Source: Jaenimonas drosophilae
Lineage: Eukaryota; Euglenozoa; Kinetoplastea; Trypanosomatida; Trypanosomatidae
Assembly: GCA_030849065.1 (NCBI GenBank)
Contig: JASAON010001549.1
Span: forward strand, 1-52,374
Direction of reading: 5' to 3'
Length of the DNA stretch: 52,374 bases
Part shown: positions 1-8,437 of the stretch, in pieces
How the letters are laid out: the number at the start of each line of letters is the position of its first letter
Position numbering within the stretch: position 1 is the stretch's first letter
Program-made: the position numbers and the translations under genes
Notes under the pieces: model-generated
Seen by the model: only the letters and a program-made list of their open reading frames with translations
The model's database searches: none
Told to the model about the DNA's origin: nothing

Positions 1-621
1 ATGGGAGCTGGGGAAGCCGCTCGGAGATTGTCTGCCGGAGCTCATCCCGTCATGCACCGCCTCCCCTTCAAAGTAGCAGCCACTCGGGATGGGCGAGAGG
101 CACCCCTGCTGCGCGTAGATGGAGGCACCCTCGCATGCGGAGAGGCTATCCCACTCCCGCAGAGGAGAGACGCGGCTGCTGGTGCTGCTGTGGTTGAGCG
201 GCCAGTCGGCGTGTGTGCGGGCGTTGGGGGAGAGGTGTGGCAGCGGGGCGGAGGGGTGCAGGGTGATGCGGCTGGTTTGGCTGCCGCTGGCCCACTCGCG
301 GCTGCCGTGCCGCGGTACGGCGGAGCTACTTCGTGTGGAGCCATTTGCACCATCGCTGCGGAGATCGTAGGCGGTGGCCACACGTGCGTGGCGGGGCGAG
401 GTTGGCTGGTGTAAGTCGGGCAGAGGTGAGCCATCATCCTCGGTGCGCGCATCTTGATCATCGAGCGAACGTTGTGGAGAAGGTGTTGGGGTTGGGGAGC
501 TACGGCAGTACGTCACCCGGCCACCGGGCTGCATCTGGCGCACGAATGTCTGTCTCGGCCCTCGCAGGAGGCGGTGGCGCCGATCATTAGCGGCTGGCGT
601 AGAGCTAGAGGAGGTTGGCAT
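1..621 (-). CDS. Low-complexity hypothetical protein, C-terminus cut by window edge
   Basis: I do not recognise this protein. Reading the minus strand from an ATG at 621, the frame stays open for 207 codons to base 1, so the stop lies outside the window. The product is hydrophilic, rich in Ser, Pro, Arg and Gly, with an acidic patch (DDQDARTEDDG) about a third of the way in. It shows no signal peptide, membrane segment or known domain. The start is chosen because a run of ten T on the minus strand (741-750) followed by AG at 729-730 looks like a trans-splice acceptor. The first ATG after it opens only a five-codon reading frame, and the next is 621. The alternative 139-codon minus frame at 42-461 is less convincing because the frame chosen here is longer and continuous. 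Likely a disordered protein at the end of the left gene block. Confidence 0.5.
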   Translation of the reverse strand, partial: MPTSSSSTPAANDRRHRLLRGPRQTFVRQMQPGGRVTYCRSSPTPTPSPQRSLDDQDARTEDDGSPLPDLHQPTSPRHARVATAYDLRSDGANGSTRSSSAVPRHGSREWASGSQTSRITLHPSAPLPHLSPNARTHADWPLNHSSTSSRVSPLREWDSLSACEGASIYAQQGCLSPIPSGCYFEGEAVHDGMSSGRQSPSGFPSSH

Positions 622-1113
622 AGGCACAAAAATTGTTGGTTGTGAGGAGGAGCTGTGGAGATCAGGGGGCCACTCCCATTGTGGGTGAGTGGGTGGGGGA
701 TGCGCGTCGTATGCCTCGGATGAAACACCTGCGTTGGCGGAAAAAAAAAACTCAATGGCTGCACTTGCTCACCGGTGTGGAGGAGGGGGAGCACAAGATG
801 GAGGGGAGATGGGGGAGGTGTGCAGACTGTGCGAGGTGCTGAGGTTGCCAAATGTGGGTGCAGTGCCTATGACTATGAAAAAACCACCAACAGACGAATA
901 ATATGGGAGATGAAGAAGATGAATAAGCAAGTGTACGGCTGTGTGATGGCACCACCGTGGGTGAAGGCTGTAGAGGGGAACCACACCATCCTCACTCCAC
1001 CTCGTGTTGCACAAAAATCTTCAATAAAGTCGCATGCCACACGCACGCACGTACGTGGGACGAGCCCTCTTCGGCACCTACACACGTGTTGTTGTGGCCA
1101 TGCCAACGTATGC
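622..1113. other. Intergenic region with trans-splice signal
   Basis: About 490 bases separate the partial gene from the proteasome gene. On the minus strand it should hold the proteasome 3'UTR and the splice and leader region of the next gene. The only clear signal is the ten-T run at 741-750 followed by AG at 729-730. I see no RNA gene. Short frames here overlap one another and show no recognisable protein. Confidence 0.5.
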
Positions 1114-1857
1114 CTATTCTTGGTCGGCCTGGCGCTTGCGCTTGGCTGCCTCAGCCTCGCGCTCCGCCTCCACGCGCACCACAAAATCGTGGAGCTCCGC
1201 ATCCGAGAGGTATGCCGCCTTGTGGTGCTGCAGCACAAGCAGCTCAATGTTCTTGGAGCCGCTCTCCACCACCTCGAGCAGCGACTTGATGGCGAAGTGA
1301 ATGCACGCATCGCGCGACATGCCGTCTGTGTAGTGCTTCTCCATGTACTCAATGATGGTTTGGTCGTGGCGGCCCACGGCGGTGGCCCGCCATGCCGCGC
1401 TCATGCCCGACGGATCCGTCTTCCAGAGATGCGGCTGACCTCCCTCGTTGAAGCCGCCAACAATGGTCGAGACGCCAAAGGGCCGGCTGCCGCCGCGCTG
1501 AGTGGCGCGCTGCTGCACACCTGCGAGGAAGCGCACGAGGAGCTCTACGCCAATCGTATCGGCGTAGTTTAGCTGAAAACGTTGGCACTCAAGCTGCGCC
1601 TTGTTGATGAGCACGCGAGCATCGGCGGAGAGCCCGGCGAAGGCGAGATAGATGTGCTCATCCACTTTCAGAATTTTTCGGATGGTGCGGCCATCCTGCA
1701 AACGCTGCGCCGACTTCTTCTCCACCGCAATCACGATGGTGTCGGAGCCGAGAACGCCTACGGCTGCGAGGCCCTTCTTCACGGCCTCTTGCGCGTACTC
1801 AACCTGGAAGAGATGGCCGTCCGGGGAGAAGACGGTGATGGCACGGTCGTAGCTCAT
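1114..1857 (-). CDS. 20S proteasome alpha subunit, alpha-4/PSMA7 type
   Basis: A 247-residue proteasome alpha-ring subunit, non-catalytic, part of the outer heptameric rings of the 20S core that gates substrate entry. The N-terminus MSYDRAITVFSPDGHL followed by FQVEYAQEAVKKG is the alpha-subunit signature and closely matches the human PSMA7 (alpha-4) start. Other family features are LQDGRTIRKI, LAFAGLSADARVLINKA, RPFGVSTIVGGF and KTDPSGM. The C-terminus is a charged Glu/Arg/Lys helix (EAEREAEAAKRKRQADQE), as in this subunit class. Length is normal. There is no N-terminal catalytic Thr, as expected for alpha subunits. In some trypanosomatid annotations the same gene is labelled alpha 7, so the number depends on nomenclature. 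Subunit type is likely but not proven; the alpha family assignment is secure. Confidence 0.95.
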   Translation of the reverse strand: MSYDRAITVFSPDGHLFQVEYAQEAVKKGLAAVGVLGSDTIVIAVEKKSAQRLQDGRTIRKILKVDEHIYLAFAGLSADARVLINKAQLECQRFQLNYADTIGVELLVRFLAGVQQRATQRGGSRPFGVSTIVGGFNEGGQPHLWKTDPSGMSAAWRATAVGRHDQTIIEYMEKHYTDGMSRDACIHFAIKSLLEVVESGSKNIELLVLQHHKAAYLSDAELHDFVVRVEAEREAEAAKRKRQADQE

Positions 1858-2137
1858 CCTGACGTGGGAATTGCGCGCTAGAGGTTGTTGGCTGAGCTGA
1901 GTAGGTGGATGATGCAGAGCAGGGCTCGGCGATACGTGCGGCTGCGACGAGGTCTGAGTAAATACAGAGATCTAGCTGCGTGCCAATACAAGAAGGAAGA
2001 AGGAGAGAAGATGAAGGAGGGTGCAGCGTCGCTTATACGAGTAGCAAGTCAGTGTGGTTATGACCAAGAACGAAGATGAGGGCCTATGAGTGAGATGGTT
2101 GAGAATCTTCTGAACGGCATCAGCAACAACAACACAA

Positions 2138-3469
2138 TCATCCCACCACAAAGGATGGGACGGCATCAAAGTCGTGCAGATCCACCACCGCCAGCGGAGT
2201 GGGCCACATCTCCATCTCCTCTGCACCAATCAGCTCCACCACAACCCAACAGGGCTGTGCAACCGAGCCATCGCTAACGGCCACATCATGAGCGTTCCGC
2301 AGATCATCAGCAAAGCTCATGAAGAGGCGCTCAGCACCACATGTGGAGCTCTTGCTCACGTACAGCTCCCGCACAACGACATCCAACTGGCTGCGTGCGT
2401 GCAGTCGCGTGGCAAAGGCACGCGGGGTCGCAACAACAACTTCGGTGTTGGCGGCCACCTTCCTCATTGAGCGGACACGCAGCCGTGGGTTTGACGAGGC
2501 CACGACGCGCATCACCAACGCCACATTCACGGCGTGGCGATATGCAGCACCAAGCTCAATCCGCGGCACTTCAAGTTCTGCCGGAGTGCCATCCGCAATA
2601 CCGCGTGGGCTACGGTCGTCTGTAACTAGCACAACCGCCACGGCACACATCTCAGCCAGCATCTTGATGCCGTTCATCAACGTCATGAGACGAAGCTGGC
2701 GATGTGGCCCTGATCGCCCGATGCCCATCAAGGTTTCTTCCCCATCACTGCGTTGAGCAAGCTGAGATAGGCTATCAATGATCATCAGCAGCGGGGAGGT
2801 ATGCGGAGGAGATGCATGCCGATGTTGTCGCAGCCACTGCCGCAGCGTGGATGATTCTAAGAGTACTTGGTGGGTGCAGACATCAAGATCGGCAACGTGG
2901 AGAAGATGGAGGCGCGATTCATCGTGGGATGCGCCGATGGATGGAGCCCAGCGCTGGAAGTTGGCGAGGTCCTCGTGAGGGCTCACGGAGCTCAGCCACA
3001 CTACATGTGCAGTGGATGATGATGCGAGGCACTGTGCAGCCATCTGCATGGCCAATGACGTCTTGCCCACCCCAGGAGCACCGGCGAGGTCGCACACGAT
3101 GCCTGGGCGTAGTCCGCCAAGAAGCCACGAGTTGAGGGGCTCAAGACCCGTCGGAATACACTGACGTGGATGTACGTGCTGCAGTGGTGATGATGATGAT
3201 GATGATGATGCTGCAGAACACGTGGCGTTCAGGAGCTGCTGCACCGTTTGTAGGCCCGGCGAGTGCATCCACGGGCTCCGCGCACGCGCAACCTTGCGTC
3301 GTGCCGCCTCCACCTCATCGAGGCTGACGTCGTAGCGCTCGGCGAGCAGCGCACTTGGCTGCAACATCATCTCCTCCGTTGAGGCATCTGCGAGAACAGC
3401 GGTGCGAACCACGCGTATCTTCGATGGTAGCTGGCGACGTGGAGGGATGGCTGATTGCTTGTGTGCCAT
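2138..3469 (-). CDS. RAD51/RecA-family recombinase paralogue
   Basis: A 443-residue RecA-fold ATPase, most likely a RAD51 paralogue that helps load or stabilise RAD51 during homologous recombination. Walker A is GAPGVGKTS at residues 130-138, preceded by the family-typical stretch around LNSWLLGGLRPG. Walker B is LLMIID at 227-232, followed by the SLSQLAQ segment. An N-terminal helical region of about 75 residues resembles the helix-hairpin region of RAD51 relatives. A poly-Ser run (about 88-94) is encoded by a GAT/TGA microsatellite. Similarity looks closest to XRCC3-like or trypanosomatid RAD51-3/4/5-type paralogues, but I cannot choose among them. The C-terminal third diverges from canonical RAD51, and no DNA-binding loop could be assigned with confidence. 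The start is ATG at 3469; the coding region is GC-rich like its neighbours. Confidence 0.85.
   Translation of the reverse strand: MAHKQSAIPPRRQLPSKIRVVRTAVLADASTEEMMLQPSALLAERYDVSLDEVEAARRKVARARSPWMHSPGLQTVQQLLNATCSAASSSSSSSPLQHVHPRQCIPTGLEPLNSWLLGGLRPGIVCDLAGAPGVGKTSLAMQMAAQCLASSSTAHVVWLSSVSPHEDLANFQRWAPSIGASHDESRLHLLHVADLDVCTHQVLLESSTLRQWLRQHRHASPPHTSPLLMIIDSLSQLAQRSDGEETLMGIGRSGPHRQLRLMTLMNGIKMLAEMCAVAVVLVTDDRSPRGIADGTPAELEVPRIELGAAYRHAVNVALVMRVVASSNPRLRVRSMRKVAANTEVVVATPRAFATRLHARSQLDVVVRELYVSKSSTCGAERLFMSFADDLRNAHDVAVSDGSVAQPCWVVVELIGAEEMEMWPTPLAVVDLHDFDAVPSFVVG
3188..3210. repeat. TGA/GAT trinucleotide microsatellite inside the recombinase gene
   Basis: About seven to eight perfect TGA units on the plus strand. 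On the coding (minus) strand they read as Ser codons and give the poly-Ser run just before the ATPase core. Length variation here would stay in frame. Confidence 0.8.
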
Positions 3470-3674
3470 CTTGTTTGTTGGGCTAGTGAAGATGCTTCAT
3501 GTAAAACCTGACCAGCCTCCATAACTATTCAAGAGGAGAGGCAGAGAAGGACGAGCATGAGCATGTGTCACGCCACAGCCACAAGGAAGCCGGCTCTGTA
3601 CCAAGCACAGAAACACAACAACACACACACGCTTTACTGATGGCTGGCGATGGGCTCACTGTAGAACCAACTTT

Positions 3675-4007
3675 TCATGCCGATGCACCGGGTAGAACGT
3701 GGAGCTTCTGAATCGCTTGCGCAAGACGTACGTCCTTCTCAGTGACTTGATTGCCCGCGTCGTGCGTCGTCAGCTTCAGAGTGATGCGGTTATACACGTT
3801 GATGATGCATGGATGATGATCCATCCCATCGCAGATGGGCACGAGACGCTGAATGAAGTGAATGGCCTCGGCAAAGCTCCCAAACTTGATCTCCGTCTCG
3901 AGCTTATTGGCGTTCTGGCGCCACCCGGGCAGCGCCTGGAGCGCCTCGGTGATGGCAGATGCACTGAGCGGGGCAGATGCGTACATCAGCCTACTCACGC
4001 GCAGCAT
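3675..4007 (-). CDS. Pterin-4-alpha-carbinolamine dehydratase (PCD/DCoH family)
   Basis: A 110-residue protein of the PCD/DCoH family, which dehydrates 4a-hydroxytetrahydropterin during recycling of tetrahydrobiopterin after aromatic amino acid hydroxylation. The catalytic signature is complete: DHHP with His64 and His65, then Tyr72, and TTHDAG with His82 followed by VTEKDVRLA. The family core begins at LPGWR (about 26-30). Length is close to the usual 100-105 residues. The extra N-terminal MLRVSRLMYASAPLSAS is basic and hydroxylated, so a short mitochondrial targeting signal is possible but not certain. Kinetoplastids depend on scavenged pterins, so a role in pterin recycling fits. The catalytic family assignment is secure; localisation is inference. 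Confidence 0.92.
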   Translation of the reverse strand: MLRVSRLMYASAPLSASAITEALQALPGWRQNANKLETEIKFGSFAEAIHFIQRLVPICDGMDHHPCIINVYNRITLKLTTHDAGNQVTEKDVRLAQAIQKLHVLPGASA

Positions 4008-4175
4008 GAATGAGTGTGGGGCTCACAACGTTGCCTTGAATACAATGGAAGAACAGAGAAAAAAAAAAGATGTAAAGAGGTGGCAGCATGAAGTTGGCAG
4101 CACTTATCTTGTGTCCTCATGAGTTGTAAGTAGAGCTGGCCAGCACAGCATTCTTCCACGACACAACAATGCCGT

Positions 4176-4394
4176 TCAACCCGCACTCTGGGCCTGCTGC
4201 AGCCGAGAGAGCTTCTCTCCCTCTGTGCTGAGCTGCTCCTGCAGCTTCACGAGCGCTGCACGTTCATCCTCCAACGCCGTCATGCGTTGATTCAAGTGAG
4301 CCCTGAGTGCGCGCAGGCTCGCCTCGTCGTCGGAGCTGTGCAACGGCAAGGCTGATGAGGTGGCCGCACCGCGATGATCGAGTCCGCTTGACAT
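4176..4394 (-). CDS. Small coiled-coil hypothetical protein
   Basis: A 72-residue protein I do not recognise. After a Ser/Ala-rich N-terminus (about 1-22), residues 25-68 form one amphipathic helix with heptad spacing of Leu and Ala (LRALRAHLNQRMTALEDE, then LVKLQEQL). No membrane segment or motif is present. It lies on the coding strand of the block with normal spacing (about 170 bases to the dehydratase and 230 to the PA-domain gene). That supports it as a real small gene rather than a shadow. A competing frame at 4264-4587 lacks protein-like composition. A role as a short coiled-coil adaptor is conceivable but unsupported. Confidence 0.5.
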   Translation of the reverse strand: MSSGLDHRGAATSSALPLHSSDDEASLRALRAHLNQRMTALEDERAALVKLQEQLSTEGEKLSRLQQAQSAG

Positions 4395-4508
4395 GTTTGA
4401 GCAGCGCTGTGTGAGCCCTACTCACTCGTATGATGATTGCCTTGAAGAACATGAAAACAAACAGGATGATGAAGGTCGTGAGAATCAAGTAGATACGGTC
4501 AAGCTCTC

Positions 4509-4527
4509 TCACACACACACACACACA
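4509..4527. repeat. CA dinucleotide repeat
   Basis: An uninterrupted CA run of about nine units in the intergenic spacer between the small coiled-coil gene and the PA-domain gene. Confidence 0.8.
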
Positions 4528-4628
4528 TCGCAGTAGTTCTTCATTCACAGTTGGCTGCATTTTCTTCTTCCATGTGTACGGTAGCAACGCACATCATGTA
4601 CTCCATCACTCAACCACGTTGTGGCACA

Positions 4629-5300
4629 TCAAAAGTAGTGAAAATCGCCCAACACACCCGTCATGGAGACGTCAATCTCGCGTTGTGAGCGCATTACACG
4701 CAGAAAATCCTCGTACCAACCACGTGGAATCATGAAGACGGGGATGTGCACCTGCTCCGACGCTTCGTTGAGTGGCATGGCACTGCCCATCACCACCGGC
4801 ACCTCCTCTTCTCGCCAGGTTGATACAAGAACACCAACTGCCCCGAGCTTCTCTGCTCGAATGGCCTTTCGAACGAAGTCGCACTGGCCACGCTCCGTCA
4901 GGACGATGGTGCCGCTGTATGCGCTCCACAAACGCCGCACGCCCTCCTCACCCACGTTGGTGTCGTTGAGAGCTCGCATCACTGCAGGCCCACGCTGGCT
5001 GTCTAAGCGGCTGGCCTGCTGGATGCTATGCGGCGCACAACTTTCATCCGCTGACATGAACCGCAACGGGCCGCGATGAGGCCTCGCCGTCCACCGCGGC
5101 GTGCCAAATGTAGCGCCGCGAAAAAACATCTCCCGTTGCGCCAACGCCGAGGGCGAATGCACACGTAGCGTGTGCGTGAGCGGCCGAATACGGTTCTCAA
5201 TGGCGTAGGGCTCAATCATATCAGCCAACGCCTCATCCAAACTCATGAGTATGCACACACACATCAGCACCGCCGTGAAGCACGCTTGGCGTGGTGCCAT
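4629..5300 (-). CDS. Secreted or lumenal protease-associated (PA) domain protein
   Basis: A 223-residue protein with an N-terminal signal peptide: MAPRQACFTAVLMCVCILMS, with likely cleavage near ALA-D at residues 25-27. The C-terminal half (about 105-223) is a PA domain. GTIVLTERGQCDFVRKAIRA followed by EKLGAVGVLVS matches the typical PA pattern of 'ALVxRGxCxFxxKxxxAxxAGA'. It also has IPVFMIPRGWYEDFL. There is no protease, RING or transmembrane domain after it, so this is a stand-alone PA protein for the secretory or endolysosomal pathway. PA domains act in protein interaction or sorting; the specific partner is unknown. The frame opens with GTG at 5303, but an ATG follows at once at 5300 and is the better start. 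Confidence is high for the domain and low for function. Confidence 0.8.
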   Translation of the reverse strand: MAPRQACFTAVLMCVCILMSLDEALADMIEPYAIENRIRPLTHTLRVHSPSALAQREMFFRGATFGTPRWTARPHRGPLRFMSADESCAPHSIQQASRLDSQRGPAVMRALNDTNVGEEGVRRLWSAYSGTIVLTERGQCDFVRKAIRAEKLGAVGVLVSTWREEEVPVVMGSAMPLNEASEQVHIPVFMIPRGWYEDFLRVMRSQREIDVSMTGVLGDFHYF

Positions 5301-6412
5301 CACATACTACACTAAATACGCTAGAAAACCAAAGAAGTGGTGAAGGGCAAAGAGCGACCCATGATCCGGAATCAGCTGCCGGCATACACATGTGAAGATA
5401 CAGAGAGAGAGAGAGTCCGGCACACCTGCTCGTGTCGGTGGTAAAGGTTGTGAGCCTCATTTACGTCCGCCTCTCGTGCTCGCCCGCCACAGGAGCACAT
5501 GACTAAGAATTCTGAACTACCAAGGTCAGGCACGACCGCCTATCCTACGACGCCAACACCCGCTCACATGCATACGTACCGCGTCTTTGTGTGGGCAGCT
5601 ATACTACTAACCGTGTGGGTGTACTTCGAAAAATATGAGCGATGGCACAGCCACCGCCTCGAGCATCATCAGCCGCGTATGCGCAGCCTAACCCATTCAC
5701 GTCTTCCTGCCACGGTAGCAGGGGGAGAATCTGAAAAAAGTAACAAGAAAAGAAGAGTGAAGACTGCCGTCGAGCACCTCCACGACGGACCTCATCCTCA
5801 CTCGCTCCTGTAAATCACCACACACATCATCATAGCTACACAGATACACGGAACACAAATGAGATGGAGGGCGTTAAGGATGCCAAGACAGGCTGAGTTC
5901 TCCCGTCGTAGCAGCAACGAGGGATTCAGACACACTAACCTTTAAAAGCTGCCTCCATCGTACATGGTGGCCTCGCTCCTCTTCATTAACTCACCACAAT
6001 AAGAAGGAGATCGTGGCAGCTCTCACTCAAGAAAAAAAACAACAACAACAGCACAATGAAAAAAGTGGGCAGCCTCGGGGAAACAGTGACGATGGATAGC
6101 TCGGACGCGATCACGGACGCGCCGGATGGAAGAATTGCTGGGGTGCGTGAATAATCTGTGAGTGGTGTGGGCAGGTGTTGGATTGAGCCATACACGAAGA
6201 TGATGATTGTTAGAGTTTATTGCGTCTTATGCTTTGTCGTGGTTAGCTTCATCATGGCGATGCTACACACGTACGCCTACACAACGTGGGAAACGGTGGA
6301 GCACGTCGATGCACCATCGCCATGATCTTGATCTCACATCCACTCGAACATGGCCCATCCAACGCCCGTACACGTACATATCTACGCATACTTCTTTACA
6401 CCCTCAGCCAGC
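5301..6412. other. 1.1-kb spacer without a confident gene
   Basis: Bases between the PA-domain gene and the pyrophosphatase gene. A short GA repeat lies near 5402-5415. The only protein-like frame is on the plus strand at 5499-5813, listed separately. A minus frame at 5986-6195 is poly-Leu/Phe from a pyrimidine-rich stretch and looks like a splice tract. I see no tRNA-like or repeat structure. Confidence 0.5.
5499..5813 (+). CDS. Doubtful small single-pass membrane ORF on the opposite strand
   Basis: A 104-codon ATG frame with one plausible membrane helix (RVFVWAAILLTVWVYF, about 29-44), a charged stretch after it, and a basic KKRR patch. It is the only candidate plus-strand gene inside a 35-kb minus-strand block, which argues against it. 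No family is recognised. It is listed because it fills an otherwise empty 1.1-kb gap and its composition is protein-like; it may be chance. Confidence 0.2.
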   Translation: MTKNSELPRSGTTAYPTTPTPAHMHTYRVFVWAAILLTVWVYFEKYERWHSHRLEHHQPRMRSLTHSRLPATVAGGESEKSNKKRRVKTAVEHLHDGPHPHSLL

Positions 6413-7678
6413 CTACACCTCGTGCTTCCTCTTGATCTTGCGCAGGTTCTCCCACATGTGGTGCGACTCCCGCAATACCTTCAGCGCGAATGCCTTATCC
6501 TTGAACTCACCATTAAACGCAAATTTGCTCTCCGCCCCACCTTGGCAGATCTTGTAAACGCGGAACCACTCACGCAACGCATCAAGGCAGCCTGGAAGGA
6601 ACTTGGGCACGTCGTGGATATCCTTGACGAAGCGCGCGATGGGATCATTCACTGATACCAAAATCAGCTTCCAGTCCATCTGCCCATCATCAATCATCCC
6701 GAGCACGCCGAGGACCTTCACCGGATGAATCTCACCCACGCGCATCTGCGACATGCCAATCTCCACGCCGTCGATGGGGTCATTATCACCGTACACCCCA
6801 TCCTCGAAGACCACCTCGGTGCTCTCCCACGTCTGCGGCATGGCGCCGTAGTTCCACATCATATCTCCATGCTTGTAGAAGCGTGGGATGCCATTCTTCA
6901 TATCCTGCTTGATGGGATTGAAGGGCTCACCCGTGGCGATCTCGAACTTTGCGCGCGTCCATTTTGGAATCTCACAAATAAAATTAAAGCGATTCGCTGG
7001 AATATCTTCTGGCTTCGTGCGCACGGGATCGCGCACCTGCATCGGGATGTCGTGCCACGGACTCACTTGCCTGCGGTAGCCCGTCTCGAGGTCCTTGAAG
7101 AAGTACTTCACACGGTAGCTCGGCGTAAACTTCTCGCCCTCCTCCACCATCTGGAGCTGCTGCTGGTGGTAGGGTACTGAGAAGTCGGCAGAAACAAGGG
7201 AGAAGCTCTTCTTGGTGAGCTCCACATCCGGATGCTGCACCCACCAGCTCCAGAAGCGGTCAAAGGTAACTTGGCCTTGAATGTTCTTGAGCTCCTCGAA
7301 CATCTTCTCAATGGACTGGGGGCTCGCCTCACGGCCGACGTAGGCACAAAAGTCCTTCAGCCGCGGGAGGTCGAGGAAGCCGGTCTGGGTCACGTCGAAG
7401 GCGTTAAACATGCGCGCCATGATGTTCTTGCGCATGGAGAGGCTGAGATCCTCCTTGGAGTACACGGCCCTGTCGTACTCCGTGAGTCCGGTGGCGGCGA
7501 TCTCGGTCTCGGTCGGGGAGCTGAAGGGGGCGGCCTCCTCCGTGTTGGGCGTATTCACTTGCGTTGTGAGGCCGGCGCGGAAGTTGCGCACGGCGGGGGC
7601 ACCGCCAACAACCTCGCGGGAGGTGGGGCTCATCGGGTCCTCCTCCACCTCGGGCTCTGTCTCGTAGGGAGTGGCCAT
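6413..7678 (-). CDS. EF-hand-fused soluble inorganic pyrophosphatase (VSP1/acidocalcisomal type)
   Basis: A 421-residue family I inorganic pyrophosphatase with an N-terminal extension carrying an EF-hand-like unit. It should hydrolyse pyrophosphate, and possibly short polyphosphate, to phosphate. The relatives in trypanosomatids (VSP1) are linked to acidocalcisomes and polyphosphate metabolism. The EF-hand-like loop is DVTQTGFLDLPR, with the usual Glu at position 12 replaced by Arg, so calcium binding may be weak. The catalytic half has the family signature DNDPIDGVEIG and the flanking VYG, plus RFNFICEIPKW, ATGEPFNPIKQD and VLGVLGMIDDGQMDWK. The C-terminus is HMWENLRKIKRK. An in-frame ATG at 7762 would add 28 His/Thr-rich residues encoded by a repeat-rich leader. 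MATPYETEPEV at 7678 is the better start. Confidence 0.93.
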   Translation of the reverse strand: MATPYETEPEVEEDPMSPTSREVVGGAPAVRNFRAGLTTQVNTPNTEEAAPFSSPTETEIAATGLTEYDRAVYSKEDLSLSMRKNIMARMFNAFDVTQTGFLDLPRLKDFCAYVGREASPQSIEKMFEELKNIQGQVTFDRFWSWWVQHPDVELTKKSFSLVSADFSVPYHQQQLQMVEEGEKFTPSYRVKYFFKDLETGYRRQVSPWHDIPMQVRDPVRTKPEDIPANRFNFICEIPKWTRAKFEIATGEPFNPIKQDMKNGIPRFYKHGDMMWNYGAMPQTWESTEVVFEDGVYGDNDPIDGVEIGMSQMRVGEIHPVKVLGVLGMIDDGQMDWKLILVSVNDPIARFVKDIHDVPKFLPGCLDALREWFRVYKICQGGAESKFAFNGEFKDKAFALKVLRESHHMWENLRKIKRKHEV

Positions 7679-7912
7679 GATCCTGTGTGTGCGTGTGCAG
7701 ATACGTGTAGGTCTCAAGAAGTGTGTGCGTCTGTGTGTGCGTGAATGTGTGTTTGGATGCAATGCACCACCAAGGCGAATCGAACTTTATAAAGAGAAGA
7801 TGAGATATAATAAGGATAGATGGATGAAGGGGAGACATGTATCACGACTTGTGCGCGCACACACACACATTGGATGGTGTTACGATGCAGAGAGAAAAAC
7901 TGAGTGAGGTGG

Positions 7913-8218
7913 CTAGCTTGCACATATGCTGCGTGCAAGGTCTAGCGCGACACGCATCTCGTGGACTGCCTGACGTCGCTGCTCCACCTCCGCCAGCAAG
8001 TAGCCCCGCAGCTCCAGACGAGCCGTTTGATCCGCCTTGCTCCGTATTCCAGCCTGCAAGCGCACCAAGCTCTTCTGCACTTCAGCCTGCAGCGAGGCAT
8101 CGGCCTGGCCATTGAGGCCGGAGGCTGCAGCTCCGTGATGAACCACCGCGGCGTAGCGGTCGAAGAGCACATTCACCTCCGCCAGAAGAGCCGCCGTACT
8201 TGCAACGGGCTGGCTCAT
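7913..8218 (-). CDS. Small helical hypothetical protein
   Basis: A 101-residue protein without a family I can name. It is almost entirely predicted helix: LLAEVNVLFDRYAAVV near the N-terminus, a Gly/Ala-rich break near 30-38, then a long amphipathic segment (LQAEVQKSLVRLQAGI and ARLELRGYLLAEVEQR). There is no Cys pattern, signal peptide or membrane helix. It sits on the coding strand with ordinary spacing between the pyrophosphatase and the Sec15-like gene. Its codon choice matches the GC-rich neighbours, which supports it as real. Its size and shape would suit a subunit of a larger assembly, but that is speculation. Confidence 0.6.
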   Translation of the reverse strand: MSQPVASTAALLAEVNVLFDRYAAVVHHGAAASGLNGQADASLQAEVQKSLVRLQAGIRSKADQTARLELRGYLLAEVEQRRQAVHEMRVALDLARSICAS

Positions 8219-8437
8219 GGTGCTGAGCCAAGACTAGGCTACTATCCAAAAGAGATGAAGAGTGCGAGTGAGTTGAGTAGTGCGCAGAATGATACAGGAC
8301 TGCCGCTGATGATACAAGTCGGAAGATACCAGTGGAGGTGAAGACCTCGTTCGTGTATGTTGCATCCATCCATGGTGCTACAGCAAATGGGCACTGGTGT
8401 GTGCGCGTGTGTGGGTGTATAGGGTAGGAGCATCTCC

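Noticed and set aside
1..414. Plus-strand frame beginning at base 1
   Set aside because: It is Gly/Ala/Val-rich and antisense to the better minus-strand partial frame. Plus coding would also contradict the block direction.
5986..6195. Minus frame of 69 codons with a Leu/Phe run
   Set aside because: The hydrophobic run is a translated pyrimidine-rich splice-type tract, and the rest shows no protein-like pattern.
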